Assembly: GCA_022539475.1 (NCBI GenBank)
Contig: VCMS01000407.1
Coordinates: forward strand, 1 to 64,000
Direction of reading: 5' to 3'
Source: Gracilaria domingensis
Taxonomy: Eukaryota > Rhodophyta > Florideophyceae > Gracilariales > Gracilariaceae
DNA length: 64,000 nt
A program made the position numbers and the translations under genes. The notes below the pieces were generated by a model that worked only from the letters and a program-made list of their open reading frames with translations, was not told the DNA's origin and did not search any database. This document shows positions 49,985 through 60,819 of this stretch, piece by piece. Each line of letters begins with the position of its first letter. Position 1 is the stretch's first letter.

Positions 49985-51180
49985 CTCATGTGTTGTACCG
50001 GAATCTTCAGATAGACAGTTTCGTGATGCGTTGCGGCAGAAGAACGAGAGAGCAATTCAAGACTTGATTGAACTAGAGTGCCCCTCGATTCGAGACCATG
50101 AATCTGTGTAAAGTTTGTGGAAGATACTATCTCAGCGAGATTCAACCGTCACATCTCGAAACAGTATCATCAAGAAAATCGGTATCAAACGACGGCCAAA
50201 TCTATCGCTGTTGGAGATTGACTTCGTTTTCTCATTTCCGTATGACGTTATGCACCTTGTTCTCCTGGGTTGGGTAAAACAGCTGCTTCGAATCATTTCT
50301 CGATCACATTCAAGGCTGGAGTGTACCTCGGATAACAGAACCTATTGCATTTCACCACACATTCTGGAGAAGATTAATCGTGCAATGTCGTCCTCGTCAA
50401 AAGGCATACAAAGCAGCTGGGGAAGACCACCCCTTACATTGGAACATCTCTGCAAATATACGGCGGAAGATTACAAGAAACACGCAGAAATATATCCAAA
50501 ACCGTTTTTGCATTGCTTCAATGTATCGAAGAGGATTATCAAAGTTTGGGTTCTCACCTCTCGACTGGTGTCGCTTAGCTTTGATTAGGATTGCTCAACA
50601 ATTCGGGTGAGACACATGCGAAGGACAATCGAAAAACTCTATGCGCTGTTCATAGCGTTGGTGTACCACGGTGAAAATGATTCTTGCTTTCCCAGGCAAA
50701 ACTCGTTAAGGGAATGCTAAAAGGGTTTTCAGGGGACTTGGAGACAAGATCACTGATGTAGTAAGGTAATATGACCAACGTCATTGAAAAATAAGTAAGT
50801 GTTTGGTTCACTGACATTTCCATGAGTGTGATTTTTTGAAAAAATTAAATTCCTCGAAAGTGCCCTTACAATCTATTGGAAGGCATCAAATTCATTTACC
50901 TCCGCATGATGATTCAATTAAAATGGGTTTTGCTAGGGTTTCTTACTCCAAGTACGCATGCAATTCTTCACATTCATGAAATACTTCGAGAGTGCGGACC
51001 GTTACCTCTCTCTTCACAGTTTGTCATTGAGAGACTGCTCGGAGAAATCGGGAAAAGAATTCAGAGTAGCCCTCATCTCTCTGCTCATAAATTTCACAAA
51101 AATTTTCGTCTTCCGGCCTTGAGACTGGCGAACGGTGGAAGACTATCAGACTTGGTCACCGAAAGCAAATAATATGAGTG
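49985..51180 (+). pseudogene. Tnp2-like DNA transposase remnant
   Basis: Broken frames read FRDALRQKNERAIQDLIELE, then FSFPYDVMHLVLLGWVKQLL (the D.MHL motif of Tnp2-like transposases), then LTLEHLCKYTAEDYKKHAEI, and after a gap HAILHIHEILRECGPLPLSS with FVIERLLGEIGK, like the C-terminal lHl..dI..fGPl...w.FERy.G motif. Stops and shifts occur at about 50108, 50588, 50720 and 51170. It differs from the intact 6983-10162 protein and may be another family. Confidence 0.65.
50722..50945 (+). repeat. Inverted duplicate, left copy (right copy 60960-61187)
   Basis: About 225 bp match in reverse orientation at 60960-61187, including an identical run around CATTTCCATGAGTGTGATTT and its continuation TTTTGAAAAAATTAAATTCC, and a diverged part with TT(A/T)CC(T/G)CCGCATGATGAT. 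It lies inside the Tnp2-like remnant. Confidence 0.8.
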
Positions 51181-51519
51181 ATTATCTCAAAGCACATCAG
51201 CAAGAATATCCAATGTATCTGATACATATGGATTTGGCGTGCGTTGTCATGGCTCTCGCCGCGACGTACAGAGCTATTGGCTTTCCAGAGATCGTGAAAG
51301 ATGTCTCGGGAATTTCTTGCGGCAGTACTTTCCATCACAAATGTCATTCAGGGTTGATTCTGTGCACGAGTTTGGAAATGCAACAATTGCAAGGCAAATG
51401 AATACCGTAAGTATAGAGACTGCTGATGAGCATCGAAACTAAGCCCGAAGGCAAGAAAAGTGCCGCCAAAAACATTTCATAGCGGCTCACTTCATGCAAG
51501 AAGACAGTGGTTTGTAAAC
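51181..51519 (+). other. Tail of the transposase region, no clear gene
   Basis: Short frames such as LKAHQQEYPMYLIHMDLACV look like fragments of coding sequence continuing the remnant, but no motif was recognised. Confidence 0.3.
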
Positions 51520-51806
51520 ATTCTAAAAATAAAGTTTACAAAGTAAAAAATTTTCATTTACCGGTCAACGAAATTTTAAAAAACTAAAATCTTTATTGTT
51601 TTTTGGGAAACTTCGGAAAGATGCGATTTTTATATTTTTCGAAATTTTATTACATAGTACGTTTTTAAAGCATAAATCTATTGTAAATTATCATAAAGTT
51701 AAAATTAGTTATTTAGATCTCTTTTGACCTAATATAGTCTTAGATAAATTAATGATAAATACTATGAAACAAAATAAGTTTATGATTTGTGTTAAATAAG
51801 ATTTCA

Positions 51807-51880
51807 AGGAGAATAGCTTAATTAGGTAGAGCTTTGGTTTTCAAAACCAATGTTTGTAGGTTGAAGTCCTTCTTCTCCTG
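51807..51880 (+). tRNA. trnW: tRNA-Trp (anticodon UCA), mitochondrial origin
   Basis: 74 bases fold as a cloverleaf: acceptor AGGAGAA/TTCTCCT with discriminator G; D arm GCTT..GAGC; anticodon stem TTGGT/ACCAA around TTTCAAA; T arm GTAGG/CCTTC with one mismatch. The anticodon is UCA (for codon UGA), which is Trp in red algal and many other mitochondria. No CCA is encoded. In the nucleus it would be a fossil; if transcribed it could act as a UGA suppressor. Confidence 0.8.
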
Positions 51881-51916
51881 TTTTATAATTTATGTTTAAT
51901 TAATATATTTAAAATT

Positions 51917-51987
51917 ATGTTGACATCTATTTTAATTGCAAGTCCTTTAGAACAATTTGAAATTGTTAATATTTTAACATTGGTTCC
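51917..51987 (+). pseudogene. atp6: atp6 start fragment (mitochondrial)
   Basis: ATG 51917 begins MLTSILIASPLEQFEIVNIL. The SPLEQFEI motif near the N-terminus is characteristic of ATP synthase subunit a in red algae and other protists. About 23 codons are present before the sequence turns nuclear-like at 51987. Confidence 0.75.
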
Positions 51988-52805
51988 ATGTCCGGATCAG
52001 AATCAGACTCAAAGAAGGAAACTAATAGTTTGAGGAATCTGTGCCACGGAAGTGTGCTGAGAATGTTCCAAATAGAGCTTCAGTAGGAGGTTCAAGGTGG
52101 CGTAGAGAACCGACTTACGGTTGCCTTGGTGGATATAAAACGGCAGTATGAATTGATACAAAATCCTGAATACTCACTAGTATACAGCGATGGGAGACCA
52201 GTCACTTCGGAATCGACAGAGATAGCCTATGTTATTCAAAGAAGTATCAAAGTGATCGAAATATCAGGGTGCAGATATTTCTTAGACAGAGACCGTTGTG
52301 GTAAGAATAATGACCAATATTGCGTCGAGGAAGTCCTCTGCGGCCTGAAATGTTCATGAGCGCTCATTTTTCTCCACATCAAACACCGGTTCCATCTCGT
52401 ATCCTAAAAGTGGCACATCCGTTCATGTTGCTCTTAACCGGCGCGATTCGAAGCAGGCTCGATCTCCAAACATTATGAACGAGAGGAAGCACAAACGTAT
52501 GCCATGGAGTACAGCTCAAGTCTTCACACTCAAAACCGCTACAGAACAGATTTCAGCAGTTTTGCCCTTGCATGGAAAGTATCGCACTAAAGCACATGCG
52601 TCTTTTCAAGCAGGGTAGTGTGTCTTGCAAGATTATGTACTTCTCAAAGTATCCCATGGTGAATGAAATGCGCCATGCTTTGAGGAGAAACGATATCAGA
52701 AAACCGGCGAAGCGGTGCAGTTATGTTTTCAGGGTGGAAGCTCAGGCAGCAGGCTCCTGAGCCACACATTACAAATAGTTTCCTTTTATACAGTGTACTG
52801 TATAC
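51988..52805. other. Region with two short unknown ORFs
   Basis: Plus-strand ORFs at 52126-52359 and 52572-52760 have protein-like stretches (VYSDGRPVTSESTEIAYVIQ; MYFSKYPMVNEMRHALRRND) but no family was recognised. They could be exons or fragments of the same source as the next ORF. Confidence 0.25.
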
Positions 52806-53783
52806 GTGCAATGGATTGTGCTGTGGAAATGTAATGCGTGGCACTATCGAAATCTTTCCTCTAGACTGAATCGATGTTTTGGACTGCACATCTTCGAAGT
52901 CAAATGCATCGAAGGGTACTTGAAACATTCATGGATGCCACTGGAGACTTCTGATCTCAACACCTTTGGGACTTTTGAAAAACGTTTGGGCACGTCCTTG
53001 GAAGAACCGCAACATCGATTAATGAGCGAGAAATATGAAGAAGTTGGCGTTCCTGAAAATGTTACATTTCCTGTACGAAAACTACTGGTCCCAGAGAGCA
53101 CCAATGTTATCATCATACGAGATTCTTCTTCAACAGGTAATCCTGCGCAGAGAAGTGGTCGGCCCGAGCAGGTACACGTTCTTTCCGATGAAGCCCATAA
53201 CGTGACTCAAATTCACCTGCATGATTTAGATGGGTCATTGCGCAAGAGAATATGGAGGTCAATACCTGAGAATAGGAGAAGAGAGAATGCTCAAAAACGA
53301 AAAATGTACACAGTTTCTTGCCGTATAGAAACATTTGAAGAGAGGAATTCTCCACTTCTGAAGAGAAGAGCATATTATGCTGCTCGTAAGTTGCGTAGAA
53401 ATGAAACCAACTCGGAGGATTTTAGCGCATCTTCTTCGGAAATCTCAACCTTATGTGACGACTACAGTTCGTATTCTCCTCCACCACCAAACTCAAATGC
53501 TTCTGAGCAAAGCACCTCAGACAGCCACGAATCTGAATCAACTCCCGTACAGAGCAGATCTAATTCTTCCAGCTTTTCCAACAGCTCGAGGTGTCTATCA
53601 TCCGATGATGTACACAAAATTGCTTCATCAAAGGCACAGGACACGTTTATCTACGAGGTCCATGTTGAAACCAAGGTAGTCAAGATATATAATCACCTTC
53701 TCGCTCCGGTTGACGATTTTCCAAAAAACGGGATTGTTTTGGACATTAATCGAAGCGGAGGTGCTCCGACAGCTTGTGTATGA
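52806..53783 (+). CDS. Unknown 325-codon ORF, Ser-rich tail
   Basis: An open frame with a plausible folded first half (..EVGVPENVTFPVRKLLVPES) and a Ser/Asn-rich second half (SSYSPPPPNSNASEQSTSDS), ending TFIYEVHVETKVVKIYNHLL. No family was recognised. The opening codons before about 52900 look untranslated. It may be a domesticated or transposon-derived protein; it lies between the two inverted transposase fragments. Confidence 0.4.
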   Translation: MQWIVLWKCNAWHYRNLSSRLNRCFGLHIFEVKCIEGYLKHSWMPLETSDLNTFGTFEKRLGTSLEEPQHRLMSEKYEEVGVPENVTFPVRKLLVPESTNVIIIRDSSSTGNPAQRSGRPEQVHVLSDEAHNVTQIHLHDLDGSLRKRIWRSIPENRRRENAQKRKMYTVSCRIETFEERNSPLLKRRAYYAARKLRRNETNSEDFSASSSEISTLCDDYSSYSPPPPNSNASEQSTSDSHESESTPVQSRSNSSSFSNSSRCLSSDDVHKIASSKAQDTFIYEVHVETKVVKIYNHLLAPVDDFPKNGIVLDINRSGGAPTACV

Positions 53784-54116
53784 CAAGTCCCGGAACCTAT
53801 TGCTGCAGACAGTTTCTCCTTAGCGCAGCATGATAAGAACGTGGATGATGTGGGAGAGTCGCAAGTTGTGTCTGGATAGATTGATAGATTACTGGATGCG
53901 TCGGACCGCGTAACAAAAATTTGGCTTCTGGACAAATTCCGCTCATATGTGCAAACGAATTTCCCTTCGCCGTGTATGTAGCGGAACAAATTGAGGTCAA
54001 ACAGGATCGCGGCATTTGCGCACGGTGAGCAAGATTAGAACTCCGTTTCCGAGCTCAGCCGCAAGCTTTTGAGCCGCAAACGTGTTTCTTAGAATGGATA
54101 ATCTGTTCTCTAAAAT

Positions 54117-54680
54117 TCAGAGAGACGATCCGTCCTTCAGTTCGCAACATCGCTCTGGGCTTTGAATTTGATGAGCGGTCACCCGTCGCTCCCAACCCAT
54201 ATCACCCAGTTGACCTTCTAAAGTGAAGTAATGAAACTGAATACCCATATTAAAAGATTGACGGCCAAGGTTCAGTGACGATAACGTTGAGTATATGTGA
54301 GAACATCGACTCAAGCTTAGGCCGTTCAAATCAAAAGAGACACAGACAGCCAAATGTGCTATTCTTGCTGCCCCATCGGAAACAAACACACCAGAACACA
54401 TTGTTACTGCCCCAGATACTTTCATAACGGAAGCCGTAAGTCTCTGCGTCACAAGAACGGCCAGCGAAAAGCCTCTTTGTAAAACAGCACAAGCACCAAT
54501 CAAGATGTCGTCGGATAAATTGACATCAAGGGGAACTGCAGCGACACCATTGGAACGGGCAGAAATATTGGTCTCAAGGACTACGAGAGCGACTATCTCA
54601 TTCATCATATCTTTCAGCTTTGAATAGGGAGCGAGCCCGGAGTGTTTCATCAGATGTTCGCGCCCCTTCTTTCCTTCCAT
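54117..54680 (-). CDS. Unknown 187-codon ORF
   Basis: ATG 54680 (MEGKKGREHLMKHSGLAPYS). The middle is hydrophobic and alternating (ACAVLQRGFSLAVLVTQRLT; GAVTMCSGVFVSDGAARIAH) and looks like a small folded or membrane-associated domain. No family was recognised and no neighbour helps. Confidence 0.35.
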   Translation of the reverse strand: MEGKKGREHLMKHSGLAPYSKLKDMMNEIVALVVLETNISARSNGVAAVPLDVNLSDDILIGACAVLQRGFSLAVLVTQRLTASVMKVSGAVTMCSGVFVSDGAARIAHLAVCVSFDLNGLSLSRCSHIYSTLSSLNLGRQSFNMGIQFHYFTLEGQLGDMGWERRVTAHQIQSPERCCELKDGSSL

Positions 54681-55580
54681 GACTCTAACGCGAATGAGTG
54701 TCCCAGCGGGCGCCAGCCCAGCTGCTGGGTTACACCAGCTAATGAGGGCTCGTAGAAAATTTTCTCTCGCTGTCGTCTCTTAATTGAACCGAAAGCCCAG
54801 GGGAGAGGCGGTACATGGGTAGGAATAAGAAGATTTGTACATCAAACGCAAACGCACTAGTATCTTCTTGTCCTACGTCTTATGTTCTGGATACTTGCTC
54901 CAAGATACAAGGTCATCTTGCGGGTATTGAAGGCATATAATTTCTGGTCTTGGGACGTACATGAGATAATCGTAAAACTCTATCACCATGGGCTGTTTGT
55001 CCCCTCCGGAATTCACACGAAGGGCTTCGAAGAAATACCATACCATAGAGGGCAGGCTGTCGCTCGAATATCGGTCTATTTCGTCCATATAGCCTTTCCA
55101 GGCATATCTTCATGGTGGAAGATTTAAGCAACGGGCACGGCGGGCTGCACTGAGGGCGGGAATGTGGGGCAGCTAGAGGGAAAGGTAGGCAAGCCGCCGC
55201 GCGCGCGTGAAGTTGACACTGTGTAGTTCAGAGTGTGAAGCGAACTGCCTGCAGCGCCCCGTTGGCACGCGGGGCGCGTCTGTCAGGCGTTTGTCTGGAA
55301 CTCAGCTGCACGCGTCACGAGTGGGCATAAGGCGCGCGCAGGCACGTCCATGAGCCGCACGTGGCAGCCAGGTGGTGCGCTGGCCCTCGTTGCAGCGCGT
55401 TGACTGGCCGCATCCAAAAAATGGGCGTTCCTCCATTTTGCGCCTTGAAGGCGACGGTAGGAGCACTCCGACGGCTTCAGTTCGCCCTCCGAGGATCCAA
55501 CCCCGTCAGGGTTCCCTCTCTCTGCAGTGATAGTAACGCCCGCGCTCACGCTCGCACACGCCCAACGCCGTATAGACGGC
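54681..55580. other. No clear gene
   Basis: A short minus-strand ORF (55088-54873) has protein-like residues (SMVWYFFEALRVNSGGDKQP) but no recognised family. The rest is GC-rich spacer leading into the phosphatase pseudogene. Confidence 0.3.
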
Positions 55581-56200
55581 GCTTCTGCAGTCATATTCGA
55601 TAACGATGGCACGCTGGTCGATTTTATTCCGGTGAAAATGATTGCCTGGTAAAAGGCCCTGGCGCAGCTCTGGCTGTCATTCATCATTCTCCGAGCACAA
55701 GTTCTACGCCATGGCAGGTATTCGAGCGTCGGAAACCATTCCGCAACTGGCGGCCGAGCAAAATGTACCTCATGTAAGCATTGGAAGCGTTCTCAAAGCG
55801 GGCATGCAAAAGTTGCCACAACTCTTGCAGACAGTCAAGGCAGTTTCTGTTGTCATGAAATTACTACAATACCGCAGACAAAACGTTTTGTCAATTGGCG
55901 TGGCCAGCGGTGGAGAGAGGGAAGATGTATTAACATCTTTGAGATACTTGGATATTAATGTATCACACTTTGGTGCCGTTGTGACCGCTGAGAAGGTGCA
56001 TCAAGGCAAACCACATCCAGAAACCCTTCATAATGCGGCAGAGAAGCACGGTTTGAAACCTTCTGATTGTATTGGCTTGAAGATGCTGATAAAGGTATGC
56101 AAGCATTGCACAGCGCACGCATGGAAGCTCCCTCATTGTATTCGAGCCCCACAGCACCTCAGCGCTACTGGCTGGCACACTCCGTGGTGAGGCACGGCAT
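55550..56200 (+). pseudogene. HAD phosphatase (beta-phosphoglucomutase-like)
   Basis: The frame at 55585 gives ASAVIFDNDGTLVDF, motif I (D.DGTLvD), followed soon by a TAA (IAW stop). Downstream frames give SIGVASGGEREDVLTSLRYL (motif II), VVTAEKVHQGKPHPETL (the GKP.Pe motif III) and, after a shift near 56075, LEDADKGMQALHSARMEA (motif IV, EDa..G...a..AgM). The order and spacing are those of haloacid-dehalogenase sugar phosphatases. One nonsense and at least one frameshift inactivate it as sequenced. It is not the same family as the copies at 40.5-42.4 kb. Confidence 0.75.
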
Positions 56201-56595
56201 ACTCTCCATCCCCATTCCTGATCCGCCGCCGCGCCTCATCATGATCACCTGTCGATCACAATGTGATGATCACCCTCCGCGCATCGAGCAGCCATTGGCT
56301 CATCACACTCGTCTCTCTTTCCAATGCGACTTTCATATCCGGCGCCGCGAATACCACGCGCTTCGCCGGAAAGCACCACCAAAAAGATGCGAACCAATGT
56401 CACTACCCGTCATGCGCCAACTACGAACTTCACGACAATCAACCACGCTTCCCAAGGCAGCATAGCTGCGCTCTGAGTGTGCGAGCTCGCGTTCGAACGC
56501 ACCATAAAACTCCCCCGTGGCCCCACGCAACCTGATCAGCCATTGTCTTGTTCCATCTCGCTCGGCATTCTGCCTGCCGGTAAATCTCTGTCAAA

Positions 56596-57684
56596 ATGTC
56601 GACCAGAGAGAAAACCTCCAAACGTTTAGCGTTAGGCGTCAATGTCAGACAGCAAGCCGTTCACAAAACGGCCAACTTGGTAGAAAAGCTCAACATTGAT
56701 CTCTCGACCTCATCGAGTGCGCATCAGAATCACTCCTACCCAGCTGGGTAGGAGTGATTCGGAGTCGCACTCGCACGACCTGCGGGTCATCCTGCGCCGT
56801 ATTCCTACCCGCAGGGTGGGCCGCCGCCTCCGCCTTTCTATCTGTCTGACGCAGCTCCTCCACCCCCGCCGCCGCCTCCGTCGTATCCATCTGGTGCTCC
56901 ACCTCCCCCGCTTCCTCCTCCGCCGGAACATCAGTTCACTCCTCGACCAAACTACTCATTCTCTACCCCTCGCCCTTACCATGCGCCACATTTGTCTCAC
57001 CAAACCCCGCTACCAACTCTCCCGAGGCCACCTTTCATTCTACCTACCGCGACATCAGCTCACTATGAGCCCCATCCTCCCTATGCTTCGCCGCCGTCAG
57101 ATTATCTGTCTTCCTCGAGTCCGCCAAACCATCCGCCGCCAGTAGTTCCATATCCCTTACCACCACACCCTGCTCAGGCACCCAATTACACTCATGAGAC
57201 GATCCCGTCAGCAACATCTCTACGTCCGCTGGGAACCAATCCGCGTCCCACGTCGTCACACCGGTCCTCACAAATTCAAGGCGCCAATAATTCAGCACCG
57301 AACTTGTACCCGCCTCCAACCACTCCTCTCTCCATGTCGTACACGGAAACCAAACATTCGTTTTCGCCATCTGCGCCACCACAAGCACCTCCACCAGGCT
57401 ATCCGGAAGTGCCTCAACCGTCGCATCAGCAGCCGCTCAAGTATTACAGCCAACTTGCCTACAATTCTTCGTCGGCAACCTGTTCAGAGCGGCCAAACTA
57501 TCCTCAGGGAGCATCATATTCGCAACGCCCGTATGAGCCCACCCCAGACTTGCCGTCTCCTGAGTATGATACATATCCACCTGCGAGTCAGATTCCTCAT
57601 TCTCGGAGTTCGCCAGCTGTATCTATTCACCATCGACCTCCTCCTCATCATGCTTTTTCCTGCCCCATGCCAGGGCATGATTAA
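56596..57684 (+). pseudogene. Proline-rich protein gene cut by a palindrome
   Basis: ATG 56596 (CAAAATGTCG) starts MSTREKTSKRLALGVNVRQQ.., a lysine-rich helical segment of about 50 codons ending in NHSYPAG and a TAG. That TAG lies inside a perfect 34-bp palindrome (56727-56760). After it, a frame open from 56762 to 57684 reads ARPAGHPAPYSYPQGGPPPP and continues as about 300 residues of Pro/Tyr/Ser repeats ending FSCPMPGHD. The two halves probably form one protein: a short conserved head and a long disordered Pro-rich tail, as in actin- or membrane-associated scaffold proteins. The family is unknown. Confidence 0.5.
56727..56760. repeat. Perfect 34-bp palindrome
   Basis: GAATCACTCCTACCCAG is followed directly by its exact reverse complement, with no loop. 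Imperfect pairing extends outwards to about 56715 and 56773 (GAGTGCG/CGCACTC). Confidence 0.95.
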
Positions 57685-57821
57685 GCGGAAGGCAGGCCGA
57701 ACTACTCATCTTCCTCCTTTCAAGTACTGTACTTCGCAAATTAGCGATATCCACAGCGAAGTATAATACGTTTTGTCGTCTTCTCCTGAGTCAAGTGTTC
57801 GCACTCTTGCCTCTATGCAAT

Positions 57822-58860
57822 TCACGAGTTTCTGGGTGACGTTGCAGAATTTTCGACAATTAACATCTTCGTGACTGATTCATCATCAATGGCCATGAGC
57901 CATACTGGGCCTTTACCCATACAGGCAGCGGGCAGCCCATGGCAATGGTTTGTCGTCCCTACGCAGTGTCGGGTAGTCGAAAGCGAGAAATTGTGCTCCC
58001 ATGAAGGATGCCAACCATAGGTCGTCTCCGTATCGACGAGCCGCTGCAACCAATCCATGAGTCTTGGATGGGTCACCATACTGTACGCTCACTTTTCCCG
58101 TTTCCTCATCAATAGCTGCCACCATGCTGGCAGGCTTGCTGGGAATTAGAAGCTTCGGAGGAAGATTTGTGGCACGTTGGCGGGTATAAACTGGCACTCG
58201 CGGGACCAGTCGTGATGTGAACACTGCCGGGTCGTAGAGGGTTACCCGAAACTGCTTTCCAACAGAGTCATATGAAATTCCATCAGGAAAACCTGGCAGT
58301 TCTACCAGCACTTGTCTCTCGCCACACTTGTCACCTCGAAACCATAGCTTTCAAATTTTCATGGTGGTAGTTTCTGCAAAGAGGGCGTAGTCGCTGCTTG
58401 GATGTACCGCAATTCTGTTGGCAAAGGCTATAACGTCTGCAAGCTGTGTGTTGTCCATTGTTTCTGGACCACACAGACGTACGCGCCCAGATAGAGAGCC
58501 GTACAAGACGTCTGTGACATATGTTCCGTACGTGTTAGAATGACGGCTATGCATGTCGCGTTTTGGGAATAGATTGGTGGCAGATGTGAAGTACACCTTT
58601 CCATCAGAAGTGACATGTAAGTCATTGCAATAGGTGACTTCATCTAATGGATCGGACGAAAATGCAGGAGCCACAATCTCTGTATGAGCTTTGCTCAGAT
58701 CGGACGGCACACGAACAAGGTCGTGCGTAGAGTTTCATACATAGAGGGCCCCAGTGGAAGGATCGAAAGTACCGCCAAGCATTGCAACACCAGTAACTTT
58801 GTCTGATTTATATGCTGATTTGTCTTGAGCTACGGTCAGACGATACCTCGCCCGTCAGTG
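57822..58860 (-). pseudogene. Strictosidine-synthase-like beta-propeller, several in-frame stops
   Basis: On the minus strand: KVTGVAMLGGTFDPSTGALY, a TGA, then NSTHDLVRVPSDLSKAH, then YCNDLHVTSDGKVYFTSATN (the vDVd.dG.vYFTd motif), IAVHPSSDYALFAETTTMKI, a second in-frame TGA at 58351, then KLWFRGDKCGERQVLVELPG and PDGISYD (the LPGfPDNi motif). The frame ends near 57913, with matching sequence continuing in another frame. These blocks are those of strictosidine synthase-like/APMAP six-bladed propellers, which act as lactonase-like hydrolases or alkaloid enzymes in plants. The N-terminal blades are unrecognisable. Both internal stops could come from CGA to TGA changes. Confidence 0.7.
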
Positions 58861-60287
58861 ATATCTTGCACTCAGAATGGAGAGCAATTGCAATTTCAAG
58901 CGATAGAAGCGTCGGGTTTTGTGGTACCTCGACCGCAAATTTCAGTGGATCTTTCGGAGTTCAGATTGCTTTTGTGCAATCGACTGGCGATAAGGAGAAG
59001 AGATGCTCGCCAAAAAGATGGATCGGTGCAGTGGCTTTCTAACAAGCCAGAGCCAGTTGGCAGCAGCGAAAGCGTAAAAACGAGAATCATCATGCTGATG
59101 TGGGGCTCTTGTGGGCGATGAAACGTTAGTGCGAATAGACGAAATGACGAGAATGGGCAGTGGGATAGGCTAGAATCTTTGGTCCCCGAAGTGGAAATAT
59201 CCTGCTCTTGGTATGCGCCAGAATACGGCACATTTCTGCTGCTGGTTTAATCTGATAAGCCTGGCACGTTATTTAGATTCTAAATATGCTCATCAACAGC
59301 ATATTAAGTACAGTATATTGGCCAAATACAGCTTAAGCTGTCCAACGATAGACTCGTTGATATCTAGAACACATGCCGTCCTATTACTTAATTTTGAAAA
59401 TATCGGTTTGATTCATATGGCAACCTATAGACGACGTTTCGCCCATGTATGTAATTTTTTGAACACTTTTTGATCCTCAATCGCTGCATTTTGGTCAAAA
59501 CCAAGGTTTATAGGGGATAACATTGCTCTGAGCTAGTGGCAGTGGGGGTTGAAAGGCTCTCTGTTGTAGTTGAAGTATTAAAGTCTTCCAGTCTACTATA
59601 TTAGACGGTTTGTACCGTCTTTTAGAATCCCACAACGAGTCAAGGCTACAAATCAAAGTCTGTAACGCTTTACTGCATTCGAAGCGTTCGAGAACATGAC
59701 AAAGAATTATAGAGCCCAAAGAGAAACATGAGAGACACACACTAAACCCAACACAATATAGTTTAAAGCATAAACATACACACACAATGAGATTCAAAGT
59801 ATATGTCAAAAAGTAGAGTTTGAACTTATCCGTCAAGAATTAGACAGGGCGCAAACGCTTCGTTGAACGGATTCCATTGCGTCTATTTCATAATGATCTC
59901 TTTCTCTTACTTGAATTCAAAATTTTAGTCATTGTCGCAGAAGAGCTTTCATCAACCTCATCCTGAAAAACAAATCGTAGTTTGGTTCCTCCCTCCTTCA
60001 GAGGCGTTTCGCCTGTTACCAGCAGCACAAGAATTACCATTGACATTGTTCTCGTCATTTTCAAGAACATTGCATCATGAGAATCAATTAATGGATTAGT
60101 ATCAATGACAGATTTTGCACATACACCGGGATCTAGATTGGGAGCAGTATCGTTCCTTCCAGGCTCGACCATTTCCCGCGCTATAACAGCTTCAGTACAC
60201 TCTGGAACAGTATCACTTCCTTGATTTATAGAGCTGTTGAGCTCTTGTACTTTCCGTCAGGCCTGAACGCTTCTCGAATGAGAAGAT
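58861..60287. other. Decayed sequence with one short ORF
   Basis: A minus-strand ORF at 60172-59888 (MVEPGRNDTAPNLDPGVCAK) has a hydrophobic stretch MSMVILVLLVTGE; no family was recognised. Nothing else is supported. Confidence 0.25.
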
Positions 60288-60548
60288 TCATGGCCCATTT
60301 TTCTTCGGAAAGCTTGAGATAACATAATACTTCTCTATCTTGGCGCGATGCTCCATAACAACGGTTGGATGGTTCTTCGGATGCGAGCAATAGGTAACGC
60401 TGACATCATCTTTGACTTCGCGAAAATCGTAGACGTAATCTATAACACGTCGTAGAACGAAGAAGACAAACTCTGCAGTTGTTGGGTTCTTGTTGTGACA
60501 ACTACGGTTCTCAAAAGCAGCTATCTTGTAATTAAGAATGAGACGCAT
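60288..60548 (-). CDS. Unknown 86-codon ORF
   Basis: Starts MRLILNYKIAAFENRSCHNK and contains AEFVFFVLRRVIDYVYDFRE, which looks like folded protein. It could be part of a longer decayed gene together with 60172-59888 on the same strand. Not recognised. Confidence 0.3.
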   Translation of the reverse strand: MRLILNYKIAAFENRSCHNKNPTTAEFVFFVLRRVIDYVYDFREVKDDVSVTYCSHPKNHPTVVMEHRAKIEKYYVISSFPKKNGP

Positions 60549-60819
60549 GCCTGATACTTTGACCCTTTGACTTTCGCTCCATTCCTATCCTCACGCCTCG
60601 ACTCGCGCATGGTGGGTATGCTTAGGATACGTTCCGTAACCACCTAAGTCGCCGACTGCGGCTTAGCAGGGGGTTCAGGCTCAGACATGATCGTTTAAAG
60701 ACGTTATAGAATAGAGGCAGGTTTTGTCTCTACTTTATGAATTGGAAAACGAAAACGAGGCGTTGTACGGCAATAACAGAAGAGAGTGAAGATAAAAGAA
60801 CGGAAAACCCCCATAACAT

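Larger units (their letters stand above)
51520..51987 (+). other. Mitochondrial DNA insertion (NUMT)
   Basis: An abruptly AT-rich block holding a tRNA with a mitochondrial-type anticodon and, 36 bases later, the start of a protein frame matching ATP synthase subunit a. The right edge, near 51987, is where AT-richness and the frame end. The left edge is uncertain. Confidence 0.75.

Noticed and set aside
51807-51880. tRNA-Sec or UGA suppressor tRNA of the nucleus
   Set aside because: tRNA-Sec has a longer acceptor-T arm domain and variable arm. The AT-rich context and the adjoining atp6 start point to mitochondrial tRNA-Trp.
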